Assembly: GCF_001653335.1 (NCBI RefSeq)
Contig: NZ_CP015079.1
Location: 4,154,001-4,218,000 of the forward strand
DNA length: 64,000 nucleotides
Direction: 5' to 3'
From: Nocardioides dokdonensis FR1436
Lineage (GTDB): Bacteria > Actinomycetota > Actinomycetes > Propionibacteriales > Nocardioidaceae
A program made the translations under genes and the position numbers. Shown here piece after piece: positions 20,497 to 29,341 of this stretch; position 1 is the first letter of the stretch; every line of letters begins with the position of its first letter. The notes beneath the pieces are model-generated. The model searched no databases. It saw only the letters and a program-made list of their open reading frames with translations, and was not told the DNA's origin.

Positions 20497-21213
20497 TCAG
20501 CCCCGCGGGCGCAGCGTCAGGTCGCTGAGCACGGCGTCCCCGGGCAGGTCCAGCACGTGCAGGACCGCGTCGGCGACGGTGCCGGGGTCGATCCACGCCG
20601 CGGGGTCGTAGTCCTTGCCCTCCTGGGCGTGCACCTTCTCCTGCATCGCGGTGGCCGTGCGACCGGGGTAGATCGTGGTGACCCGCACCCCGTGGCCCGC
20701 CTCCTCGGCGCGCAGGGAGTCGGCGAGCGCTTTCAGACCGTGCTTGCTGGCGGCGTACGCCGACCACTGGGGGTGGGCGTGCAGGCCGGCGCCCGAGTTG
20801 ACGAGCACCACCGTGCCGCGTGCGGCGCGCAGCGCCGGCAGCGCGAGGCGGGTCAGGACCGCAGGCGCCACCAGGTTCACGCTCACCTGCTCGACCCAGG
20901 CCGCGGCGGACAGCTCGGCGACCGTGCCCAGCTCGACGACCCCTCCGGCGTGCACCAGGGAGTCCAGCCGGGCGGGAAGCCGGTCGCCCAGCGCCTCGAC
21001 CGCCGACGGGTCCGCCAGGTCGGCCACGACCGTGTGTGCCCCGGGGAAGGCCGCGGCCAGCTCCGTGGCCCGCTCGGCCGAGCGCGCGAGCAGCCACAGC
21101 TGCTCACCACGGGCGTGCAGCCGCTCGGCGAGGACGGCACCGATGCCGGAGCCGGCGCCCGTGATCAGGTGGGTGCCCGGGGCGCTCGTGGCACCCGGGG
21201 TGGTCGGAGTCAT
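20497..21213 (-). CDS. short-chain dehydrogenase/reductase
   Basis: NAD(P)-dependent oxidoreductase of 238 residues. It has the cofactor motif ITGAGSGIGAVLAERL near the N-terminus, VNSGAG with the catalytic Ser region, and the active-site YAASKHG. The substrate is unknown. The ATG overlaps the stop of the upstream MDR gene by one base (TGATG), so the two oxidoreductases form a coupled pair. Confidence 0.9.
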   Translation of the reverse strand: MTPTTPGATSAPGTHLITGAGSGIGAVLAERLHARGEQLWLLARSAERATELAAAFPGAHTVVADLADPSAVEALGDRLPARLDSLVHAGGVVELGTVAELSAAAWVEQVSVNLVAPAVLTRLALPALRAARGTVVLVNSGAGLHAHPQWSAYAASKHGLKALADSLRAEEAGHGVRVTTIYPGRTATAMQEKVHAQEGKDYDPAAWIDPGTVADAVLHVLDLPGDAVLSDLTLRPRG

Positions 21214-22181
21214 CAGCGGGTCAGGACGATCTTGCCGAACACGTCGCCCGCGACCATGGCGGCGAAGCCGTCAGCGGCCTGATCCATGGGCAGGGTCCGG
21301 TCGACGAGGGGCCGGGCGCCGGTGGCGTCGAGCATCGAGACCAGCGAGGCCAGCTCGTCGCGGGTGCCCATCGTGGAGCCGACCACGGAGAGCTGGAGGA
21401 AGAAGATGCGGGTCAGCTCGGCGTCGTCGAGCTGCGGTCCGGAGGTCGTGCCCGAGATGACCAGGCGGCCGCCTGGCTTGAGCGAGCGCACCGAGTGCGA
21501 CCAGGTGGCCCGCCCGACGGTCTCCATCACCGCGTCCACCTTGACCGGCAGACGGGCACCGGACTCGAAGACCTCGTGGGCGCCGATCTCGAGCGCCCGG
21601 GCGCGCTTGTGCTCGTCGCGGCTGGTGGCCAGCACCCGCAGCCCGGCAGCACGGCCCAGGATGATGGCGGCGGTGGCGACGCCGCCGCCGGCGCCCTGCA
21701 CCAGGACGGTGTCACCGGCGGTGAGGCCGCCGCGGGTGAAGAGCATCCGGTAGGCGGTCAGCCACGCGGTCGGCAGGCACGCCGCCTCCGCGAAGGACAG
21801 CGAGGCGGGCTTGGGCACGACGTTGCGGCGGGGCACGACCACCTTGTCTGCGAAGGTGCCCTGGTGGCGCTCGGACAGCAGCGAGCGCCGCGGGTCGAAG
21901 GTCTCGTCGCCGCTCCAGGAGGGGTCGCTGACCACGGCGTGCACGACCACCTCGTTGCCGTCCTCGTCGAGCCCGGCGGCGTCGCAACCGAGGATCATCG
22001 GCAGCGCCTCGTCCTTGAGCCCGACCCCGCGCAGCGACCACACGTCGTGGTGGTTCAGCGAGGCCGCCTTGACGGTGACCGTGGTCCAGCCGTCGGGGGC
22101 GACCGGGTCGGGCCGCTCCCCCACCACCAGGCCGGACAGCGGGTTGTCGGAGGAGAAGGAATCGGCGTAGACGGCGAACAT
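21213..22181 (-). CDS. zinc-type alcohol dehydrogenase/quinone reductase (MDR) family protein
   Basis: A 322-residue medium-chain dehydrogenase: GroES-like N-terminal domain with KAASLNHHDVWSLRGVG and MILGCDAAG, and a Rossmann domain with VLVQGAGGGVATAAIILGRA. The catalytic-zinc cysteine is in GCDAAG; the four-cysteine structural-zinc loop of classical ADHs is not evident. The ATG at 22181 begins MFAVYADSFSSDNP; a longer frame upstream adds non-homologous residues. It is coupled to the SDR gene. Confidence 0.88.
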   Translation of the reverse strand: MFAVYADSFSSDNPLSGLVVGERPDPVAPDGWTTVTVKAASLNHHDVWSLRGVGLKDEALPMILGCDAAGLDEDGNEVVVHAVVSDPSWSGDETFDPRRSLLSERHQGTFADKVVVPRRNVVPKPASLSFAEAACLPTAWLTAYRMLFTRGGLTAGDTVLVQGAGGGVATAAIILGRAAGLRVLATSRDEHKRARALEIGAHEVFESGARLPVKVDAVMETVGRATWSHSVRSLKPGGRLVISGTTSGPQLDDAELTRIFFLQLSVVGSTMGTRDELASLVSMLDATGARPLVDRTLPMDQAADGFAAMVAGDVFGKIVLTR

Positions 22182-22224
22182 GTCACCGAGGCTAGCGCCC
22201 CGCTCCTCCTCCCCCGGGGCGAGG

Positions 22225-23433
<1,209 letters not shown>

Positions 23434-23565
23434 CTCGTTGAGGTCTTTCCAGGCTGAAGGGCCGACATGTGCGGATCCGGCTCGACGGGCGGGGTGGTGC
23501 CACGGAGCGCCGGGACCCGGGCGGGTTGCCGTCCTCGAAGTCTCGCACAGCGCACGCACCCCGAG

Positions 23566-23579
23566 GTGGGACGTCCCAC
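23566..23579. promoter_or_regulatory. perfect palindrome upstream of malic enzyme
   Basis: GTGGGACGTCCCAC is a 14-bp perfect palindrome in the 157-bp gap between sodX and the malic enzyme gene. Size and symmetry fit a dimeric repressor operator. No regulator in the window is obviously linked. Confidence 0.45.
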
Positions 23580-23590
23580 AGTGCGGTGAC

Positions 23591-23947
23591 TCACAGCCGG
23601 CGCAGGCGCGGCCGGGGCCACAGCCGGGCGATCACGACGCCCCGCACGTCGCGCTCCGGCACCGGACCGCGGTGCCGGGAGTCGACGCCGACCGCAGGGT
23701 CGTCGCTCAGCAACCACCAGGCCGCCGCGCCGGTCGACGTACGACGTGGCTCGACGGCGCGCTTGACGGCCAGGGTCCGGTCGGGCAGCACCGCCACCAC
23801 GACCCGGCCCGCCCGCACGGGGCGCCGGTAGGACACGAGGAGCCGGTCGCCGGGCCGCAGCCCCGGCCGCATCGAGTCGCCCCGGACCACCGCGAGACCC
23901 CACCTGGCCACGCTGTCGACCCGAGCGGGTGGAGTGCGGTCCGTCAC
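23591..23947 (-). CDS. sodX: nickel-type superoxide dismutase maturation protease
   Basis: S26-type (signal-peptidase-like) protease that removes the propeptide of NiSOD to expose the nickel-binding N-terminus. The 118-residue product has the Ser nucleophile in VRGDSMRPGLRPGD, the general-base Lys in LAVKRAV, and a C-terminal SDDPAVGVDSRHRGPV motif typical of S26. There is no TM helix, as expected for the cytoplasmic NiSOD protease. It is divergent from sodN with 51 bp between starts. The GTG start was chosen because it is the first usable codon downstream of that short region. Confidence 0.92.
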   Translation of the reverse strand: MTDRTPPARVDSVARWGLAVVRGDSMRPGLRPGDRLLVSYRRPVRAGRVVVAVLPDRTLAVKRAVEPRRTSTGAAAWWLLSDDPAVGVDSRHRGPVPERDVRGVVIARLWPRPRLRRL

Positions 23948-23998
23948 GCCGAGTAGTGTCCCAGGCACCAAGTCACACCACGAACGAGAGGATCTGCA

Positions 23999-24400
23999 TT
24001 GTTCGCCAAGCTCTTCGCACCCACCGTCGAGGTGTCCGCCCACTGCGACCTCCCGTGCGGTGTCTACGACCCCGCCCAGGCCCGCATCGAGGCCGAGTCG
24101 ATCAAGGGCATCATCGCCAAGGTCGCCGACAACGACGACGCTGACTTCCGCACCCGCGCCATCCTCATCAAGGAGCAGCGCGCCGAGATGGTCAAGCACC
24201 ACCTGTGGGTGCTGTGGACCGACTACTTCAAGCCCCCGCACTTCGAGAAGTACCCGCAGCTGCACCAGCTGGTCAACGAGGCCACCAAGCTGGCCGGCGC
24301 CTCCGGCGCCAAGGGCCTGCTCGACGCCGACGTGGCCGACCAGCTGCTGGCCAAGATCGACGAGATCGCCGAGATCTTCTGGGAGACCAAGAAGGCCTGA
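23999..24400 (+). CDS. sodN: nickel superoxide dismutase
   Basis: Converts superoxide to oxygen and peroxide using a Ni centre. The 133-residue precursor has a 14-residue propeptide (MFAKLFAPTVEVSA); the mature enzyme then begins HCDLPCGVY, the nickel hook with the Ni ligands His15, Cys16 and Cys20 in precursor numbering. The start codon is TTG, placed 7 bases after AGAGG. The four-helix remainder (RTRAILIKEQRAEMVKHHLW) is normal. In streptomycetes sodN is repressed by Nur when nickel is present; no clear Nur box is seen here. Confidence 0.96.
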   Translation: MFAKLFAPTVEVSAHCDLPCGVYDPAQARIEAESIKGIIAKVADNDDADFRTRAILIKEQRAEMVKHHLWVLWTDYFKPPHFEKYPQLHQLVNEATKLAGASGAKGLLDADVADQLLAKIDEIAEIFWETKKA

Positions 24401-24432
24401 GGTCGTCTGGCCGCGGCACGCCGCGGCGTTTG

Positions 24433-24473
24433 CGAGGGCCGGTCCCGGGGTAGCACCCCGGGACCGGCCCTCG
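24433..24473 (+). terminator. hairpin terminator after sodN
   Basis: An 18-bp perfect stem (24433-24450 with 24456-24473) with loop TAGCA, 32 bp after the sodN stop. Confidence 0.85.
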
Positions 24474-24564
24474 TGCCGTTCCGTGCGACCACCGCCCTTC
24501 CCCGCACGCTCGACCGGACAGCCCACTAGGGTGCGACCACCCTCATCCCGTGAAGGACGACCCC

Positions 24565-24984
24565 ATGACTGTCTCCGCAGCGACCGCCGACGCGGCCGCG
24601 GACCGCCCCGACGTCGAGATCCGGCTGCCCGCGGACGGCGCCTTCGTCTCGGTCCTGCGGATCACCACCGCCGGCCTGGCCGCCCGCCTCGACTTCACCA
24701 TCGAGGACATCGAGGACCTGCGGATCGCGGTCGGCGAGGCCTGCGCCATGGTGCTGCCCGAGGCCGACGAGGGTGCCGACCTGGTGGGGCGCTTCTTCCT
24801 GCGCCCCGGCGAGCTCACCGTCTCGGTGGCGGTCGCCTCGGCCCAGCCCGCCGCCCCCGACTACGACAGCTTCGCCTGGCAGGTCCTCACGACGCTGGCG
24901 ACCTCCGCGGACGTCGGCACCAGCCAGGGCCAGTTCCTGGTCACGATGGTCATGCACTCCACCGCGCTCGGTGACGGCCGGTAG
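24565..24984 (+). CDS. anti-sigma factor, RsbW/SpoIIAB-like ATPase
   Basis: Serine-kinase-type anti-sigma factor predicted to hold the sigma factor encoded 5 bp downstream. The 139-residue GHKL fold shows RITTAGLAARLDFTIEDIEDLRIAVGEACAMVL (N box with the Glu-Ala-Cys pattern) and a short C-terminal sheet. The ATG at 24565 follows AAGGA by 7 bases; an upstream GTG (24550) overlaps that site. No anti-anti-sigma gene is adjacent. Confidence 0.87.
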   Translation: MTVSAATADAAADRPDVEIRLPADGAFVSVLRITTAGLAARLDFTIEDIEDLRIAVGEACAMVLPEADEGADLVGRFFLRPGELTVSVAVASAQPAAPDYDSFAWQVLTTLATSADVGTSQGQFLVTMVMHSTALGDGR

Positions 24985-24989
24985 CACCC

Positions 24990-25865
24990 GTGCCCCCCTC
25001 CACCCCCGCGGAGCGACCGGTCCCGGTCCCCGCCCTCCTGCCCGGCGAGGCACCCCCCGACCCGCCCGAGCCCCGCGACGACGCCACCCGGCGCCGCCTG
25101 GGCATCGAGGCCACCCGTCGACGCAGTGCCGAGCTGTTCCTGGTCCTGCGTGACGAGGAGTCCACCGAGCCTGCCCGCGCCGGCGCCCGGGACTCCCTGG
25201 TGCACCTGCACCTGCCGCTCGTCGAGCACTGCGCGCGCCGCTTCCGCAACCGCGGGGAACCCTTCGAGGACCTCGTCCAGGTCGGCACGATCGGGCTCAT
25301 CAAGTCCGTGGACCGCTTCGACTGCGATCGCGGCGTGGAGTTCTCCACCTACGCGACGCCCACGATCATCGGCGAGATCAAGCGCTACTTCCGGGACAAG
25401 GGCTGGGCCATCCGGGTGCCCCGGCGGCTGCAGGAGCTGCGGATGCAGATCGGCACCGCCACCGCCGAGCTGACCCAGTCGCTGGGCCGCTCCCCCACGA
25501 TGGCCGAGCTGGCCGGGGTGATCGGCTGCAGCGTCGAGGAGATCATCGAGGGCATCGAGTCCTCCAACGCCTACTCGACGCTCTCCCTCGACGCCAGCGA
25601 CGACGGGGACGACGGCTCCGCGACGATGCTGGACGCGATCGGCGTGGACGACGCAGGGCTCGAGCACGTGGAGATCCGCGAGTCGCTCAAGCCGCTGCTC
25701 GACCGGCTGGAGCCACGGGAGAAGAAGATCCTGCTGCTGCGGTTCTTCAAGAACCAGACCCAGTCGCAGATCGCCGAGGAGATCGGGGTCTCCCAGATGC
25801 ACGTGTCCCGGCTGCTCAGCCGCACCCTCGACCAGCTGCGCAGCTCGCTCGAGACCGCCGACTGA
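24990..25865 (+). CDS. SigB/SigF/SigG-family RNA polymerase sigma factor
   Basis: Stress or development sigma factor of group 3, 291 residues. After a Pro-rich N-terminus comes region 2 (LVHLHLPLVEHCARRFRNRG, FEDLVQVGTIGLIKSVDRFD and EFSTYATPTIIGEIKRYFRD), region 3 (RVPRRLQELR) and region 4 with the helix-turn-helix TQSQIAEEIGVSQMHVSRLL. It is paired with the RsbW-like anti-sigma gene. The GTG start is 5 bp after that gene. A repeat array lies between its stop and the convergent next gene. Confidence 0.94.
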   Translation: MPPSTPAERPVPVPALLPGEAPPDPPEPRDDATRRRLGIEATRRRSAELFLVLRDEESTEPARAGARDSLVHLHLPLVEHCARRFRNRGEPFEDLVQVGTIGLIKSVDRFDCDRGVEFSTYATPTIIGEIKRYFRDKGWAIRVPRRLQELRMQIGTATAELTQSLGRSPTMAELAGVIGCSVEEIIEGIESSNAYSTLSLDASDDGDDGSATMLDAIGVDDAGLEHVEIRESLKPLLDRLEPREKKILLLRFFKNQTQSQIAEEIGVSQMHVSRLLSRTLDQLRSSLETAD

Positions 25866-25874
25866 CACAGACGA

Positions 25875-25962
25875 CCAGTCACTTCTGCACCACCGAGCAG
25901 TCACCTGTGCACACCGTCGGGTGCGAAAGTGACTGGTGGGTGGTGCGAAAGTGACTGCTCGG
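25875..25962. repeat. 22-bp-phased inverted tandem array, locus A
   Basis: Two direct units with the core AGTCACTTCTGCACC start at 25877 and 25899. Then come two inverted units with GTGCGAAAGTGACT at 25921 and 25943. Spacing is exactly 22 bp within each arm. The array fills the gap between the sigma factor gene and the convergent membrane protein gene, and is related to locus B at 49120. Confidence 0.85.
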
Positions 25963-25965
25963 CCG

Positions 25966-26367
25966 TCAGCCGCGAGGAGCCGGTTCGTCGCCGAGGGCCG
26001 CCATCGTCTCGCGGTGCAGGAGACCGGCGAGGGTGATGGCGCTGACCACGACGAGGGCGATCACGACCGCCCAGGTGCCCCGGAAGCTCCAGGCCAGGCC
26101 GAGGGCGATGAGCTGGGCAAGCAGCAGCGGGCCCCGCGCCCAGGCCGCACGCCGGGTCAGTCCCCAGGAGCAGGCGATCAGCAGCAGGCCGAAGAGCGCG
26201 AAGAACGCCGCGGTGGTGGTGCCCATGGCCAGCCGCTCGGACGAGATGCTGGACAGCTCGGCGGCGGCGAGCAGCAGCAGCACCATCCCCTCGACGGCAC
26301 CCAGCGAGGCCGCGACCAGCAGGGGGGCCGGGGGACGGGGCGGGGCCGGAGCCGGTTCGGGATGCAC
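25966..26367 (-). CDS. small four-TM membrane protein
   Basis: A 133-residue integral membrane protein of unknown function. The Pro/Ala-rich N-terminus is followed by four hydrophobic segments: about 15-38, 48-68, 78-93 and 97-115. The GTG start at 26367 has no clear Shine-Dalgarno and could be leaderless. The stop abuts repeat locus A. The 241-bp region upstream to whiB1 contains no evident gene. Confidence 0.75.
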   Translation of the reverse strand: MHPEPAPAPPRPPAPLLVAASLGAVEGMVLLLLAAAELSSISSERLAMGTTTAAFFALFGLLLIACSWGLTRRAAWARGPLLLAQLIALGLAWSFRGTWAVVIALVVVSAITLAGLLHRETMAALGDEPAPRG

Positions 26368-26608
26368 GGAAGTGAGCCTAGGGGCCACCACGGTGGCCCC
26401 ACGACCCGCCCGGTTGGCAAATTGTGGCGGCTGTGACGTAGGAGACCACCCCCGATCAGCCCGAAGGGGTTGTTTAACGGTCCAAACGTTGGGACGCTGG
26501 TCGCTGCGCTCGTCCACGCATGCACGTTGCTGTGCCCACCGCACGAGCGCCCCGCAGGCCCTGCCTCCCCTGGCCTGCACGTCGTAGAGAAAGAGGGATA
26601 ACCCAGCC

Positions 26609-26860
26609 ATGGATTGGCGCCATCGTTCTGCCTGCCTCGACGAGGACCCTGAGCTGTTCTTCCCCATCGGCAACACCGGCCCGGCCATCCTCCAGATCGA
26701 GGAGGCCAAGCAGGTCTGCCGTCGCTGCGACGTGCGCGAGCTGTGCCTGCAGTGGGCGCTGGAGGCCGGTCAGGACCACGGCGTGTGGGGCGGTCTGAGC
26801 GAGGACGAGCGCCGTGCGCTCAAGCGCCGCAACGCGCGGGCCCGGGTGCGCACCGCCTGA
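26609..26860 (+). CDS. whiB1: WhiB1-type iron-sulfur regulator
   Basis: Essential actinobacterial [4Fe-4S] transcription factor that binds the vegetative sigma factor and responds to nitric oxide. The 83-residue protein has all four cluster cysteines (C9, C37, C40, C46), the GVWGG turn, and the basic C-terminal segment RRALKRRNARARVR. MDWRHRSACLDEDPELFFP matches the WhiB1 subgroup (WblE in Streptomyces). AAAGAGGGA precedes the ATG. The long 5' region (about 240 bp) suggests complex control. Confidence 0.95.
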   Translation: MDWRHRSACLDEDPELFFPIGNTGPAILQIEEAKQVCRRCDVRELCLQWALEAGQDHGVWGGLSEDERRALKRRNARARVRTA

Positions 26861-26861
26861 G

Positions 26862-28337
26862 CTAGTCGAACGGGACGTCGATCTCGACCCGGGTGCCGGC
26901 TCCCGCGGGGACCGGCCCGAGGGCCAGCCGCCCACCGAGCTCGGACTCCACGAGCGTGCGCACGATCGACAGGCCCAGGCTGGTCGAGGCGTCGAGGTCG
27001 AAGGCCTCCGGCAGCCCCCGTCCGTCGTCGTCGACGACGAGGTGCAACCAGCCGTCGTCGCGTCGCACCGTCACGGTGACCCGGCCCGTGGTCGCGAGAT
27101 CGATCTCGGGATCGGGGTCGTACCCGTGCTCGACGGCGTTCTGCAGCACCTCGGTCAGCACCATCGACAGCGCGGTCGCCGACTCCGAGGGCAGTCGGCC
27201 GAAGGCCCCCTCGCGGTGCACCCGGACCAGCCCCGGGGCGGCGCTGACCTCGGTGACCATCGACCCGAGCCGGTCGGCGATCTCGTCGAAGTCGACATCC
27301 TCCTCGACGGCCTGGCTCAACGTCTCGTGCACGATGGCGATCGAGCCGACTCGCCGCACCGCCTCGTCCAGCGCGGCCCGGGCCTCCTCCGAGTCGATGC
27401 GACGCGCCTGGAGCCGCAGGAGGGCGGCCACGGTCTGCAGGTTGTTCTTCACCCGGTGGTGGATCTCCCGGATGGTCGCGTCCTTCGTGATCAGCTCACG
27501 GTCGCGCCGGCGCAGGTCGGTGACGTCGCGCACCAGCACCAGCGCCCCGAGGTGCTCGCTCTCGGAGCGCAGCGGGATCGAGCGGGCGATCAGGGCCACG
27601 CCGTCGCTGGCCAGCTCGGTGTCGCGGTGCACCCGCCCACCCATCACCGCGCTCAACGTCTCCTCGTCGACCCGGCGGCGCGGCGGCACCAGCGAGCGGG
27701 TCAGGTCGGGGAGCACGTGCCCGGCGAGGTCGCCGGAGAGACCCAGGCGACGGAAGACCGACTGGGCGTTCGGGCTGGCGTAGACCACCCGTCCAGCGGC
27801 GTCGACCCGCACGAAGCCGTCACCCACGCGGGGGGAGTCGGCGTGGTCGCTGCGTTGTCCGGGCGGCGGGAAGTGGCCCTGCGCGATCATCCGGGTCAGG
27901 TCGGCGGCCGACTGGAGGTAGGCCAGCTCCAGGCGGCTCGGGGTCCGCACGCCCAGCAGGTTGGTGTTGCGCGCCACGACCGCGATCACCCGGCCCCGTC
28001 GGCGCACCGGGATGGTCTCGACCCGCACGGGCACGTCGTCGCGCCACTCGGGGTCGCCCTCCCGGATGAGCCGCCCCTCGGCATGGGCCCGGTCGAGCAG
28101 CGGCCGCTCCCCCGCGGCCAGGAACGTGCCCAGCACGTCGTCGACGTACGCCGTCGGTGCGGTGGTGGGCCGCATTTGCCCGGCCGCCCAGAAGCCCGCG
28201 CCGGTGCGGTCCGGCAGCCACAGCACGAGGTCGGCGAAGGAGAGGTCGGCGATGATCTGCCAGTCGGCCTGCAGCAGCTGGAGCCAGGCGACGTCGTCCT
28301 CGTCGAGGTCGGTGTGGCTGCGGACGAGCTCGTTCAT
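26862..28337 (-). CDS. pdtaS: PdtaS-like cytoplasmic sensor histidine kinase
   Basis: Soluble kinase of 491 residues that in mycobacteria phosphorylates the antitermination regulator PdtaR. It has an N-terminal GAF-like domain (DWQIIADLSFADLVLWLPD), a PAS domain (about 180-300), a HisKA_2 motif IREIHHRVKNNLQTVAALLRLQARR with the phospho-His, and an HATPase with LTEVLQNAVEHG and DDDGRGLP. There is no TM helix. I chose the ATG at 28337, matching mycobacterial N-termini; a GTG at 28355 adds six residues. PdtaR is not in the window. It converges on whiB1 with a 1-bp gap. Confidence 0.9.
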   Translation of the reverse strand: MNELVRSHTDLDEDDVAWLQLLQADWQIIADLSFADLVLWLPDRTGAGFWAAGQMRPTTAPTAYVDDVLGTFLAAGERPLLDRAHAEGRLIREGDPEWRDDVPVRVETIPVRRRGRVIAVVARNTNLLGVRTPSRLELAYLQSAADLTRMIAQGHFPPPGQRSDHADSPRVGDGFVRVDAAGRVVYASPNAQSVFRRLGLSGDLAGHVLPDLTRSLVPPRRRVDEETLSAVMGGRVHRDTELASDGVALIARSIPLRSESEHLGALVLVRDVTDLRRRDRELITKDATIREIHHRVKNNLQTVAALLRLQARRIDSEEARAALDEAVRRVGSIAIVHETLSQAVEEDVDFDEIADRLGSMVTEVSAAPGLVRVHREGAFGRLPSESATALSMVLTEVLQNAVEHGYDPDPEIDLATTGRVTVTVRRDDGWLHLVVDDDGRGLPEAFDLDASTSLGLSIVRTLVESELGGRLALGPVPAGAGTRVEIDVPFD

Positions 28338-28435
28338 CGACGACACGCCGCCCACCCTAGGCCCGGGCCGGGCCAGGAGCCGCCGGGGCCGGTCCGCGGG
28401 TGCGCTCCTGCGAGGCGTTTGGCAGGATGGGCACC

Positions 28436-29287
28436 ATGTCGGCGTCGTACTGGAACCAGGTGGTCGCCGACGGTCTGACGGTCCCCACGGACCGTCCTCT
28501 CGGGGACCTCACGGCAGAGCTCACGCGCATGCTCGGCGATCCGGACCCAGACCGTCGGGACGAGATCGCCCTGCCCACCCTCTGCACCTGGATCGAGCGT
28601 GGTGTCTACGACGACCTGCTGCTCGGTCTCGGTGACGGCATGAGCGCCGGGTTGCGGGTGGGCATCGAGACCCCCGGCACCGACGACGTCTTCCGGCGCA
28701 GCTTCTCGGCCCTGGTGCTGGGCGTGTGCCTGGACCGCGCCAACACCCACGACCTCGTGCCGCTGTCCACCGTGCTCGACTGGGGCGACCGGCTGGCGAC
28801 GTGGCTGCTGCGCGAGCAGGACCTGCGCGGCTTCGTCGAGGGCAAGGGCTGGGCGCACGCGGTCGCGCACGGCGCCGACGCCCTGGGCTCCCTGGGCGAG
28901 TCGCCGCACCTGGGCGCCTCCGAGCTGACGGTGCTCCTCGACGTGGTCGCCGACCGCGTCCTCGCCGAGCCGCTGCCCCACCAGAGCCCCCTCGACCACG
29001 GCGAGCTCGACCGGCTGGCGATCGCCACCCTGCGGCTGCTGCGCCGGGACCTGCTGTCGCTGGGCGTCCTGGAGCCCTGGGTGAACCGGGTCGCGGGTGC
29101 CGCCAGCGACGCGATGGCCGGGCCCGGCGACCAGGACCCCTATCCGCGCTGGAACCACGCCGAGGGCTTCCTGCGGGCCCTCTACGTCCAGCTCGCCCTC
29201 ACCACGAGGCCGCCGGCCGTGCGCGCCGACCTCGTGCTCGTGGTGGTCGACGCGCTGCGCCGCACCAACCACGCGTTCCTGGCCTGA
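28436..29287 (+). CDS. DUF2785 family protein
   Basis: A 283-residue helical protein recognised by the DUF2785 pattern: an early segment DEIALPTLCTWIERGVYDD, the central GKGWAHAVAHGADALGSL, and a helical-repeat C-terminal part. It has no signal peptide or membrane segment. The function of the family is unknown. The ATG at 28436 follows an AGGATGG-type site; it is divergent from pdtaS. Confidence 0.8.
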   Translation: MSASYWNQVVADGLTVPTDRPLGDLTAELTRMLGDPDPDRRDEIALPTLCTWIERGVYDDLLLGLGDGMSAGLRVGIETPGTDDVFRRSFSALVLGVCLDRANTHDLVPLSTVLDWGDRLATWLLREQDLRGFVEGKGWAHAVAHGADALGSLGESPHLGASELTVLLDVVADRVLAEPLPHQSPLDHGELDRLAIATLRLLRRDLLSLGVLEPWVNRVAGAASDAMAGPGDQDPYPRWNHAEGFLRALYVQLALTTRPPAVRADLVLVVVDALRRTNHAFLA

Positions 29288-29341
29288 GCCGCAGCGAGTG
29301 TTGCGGCCCCGGCCGGGGGGCTGCTGGGTAGCCTGCGTCAC

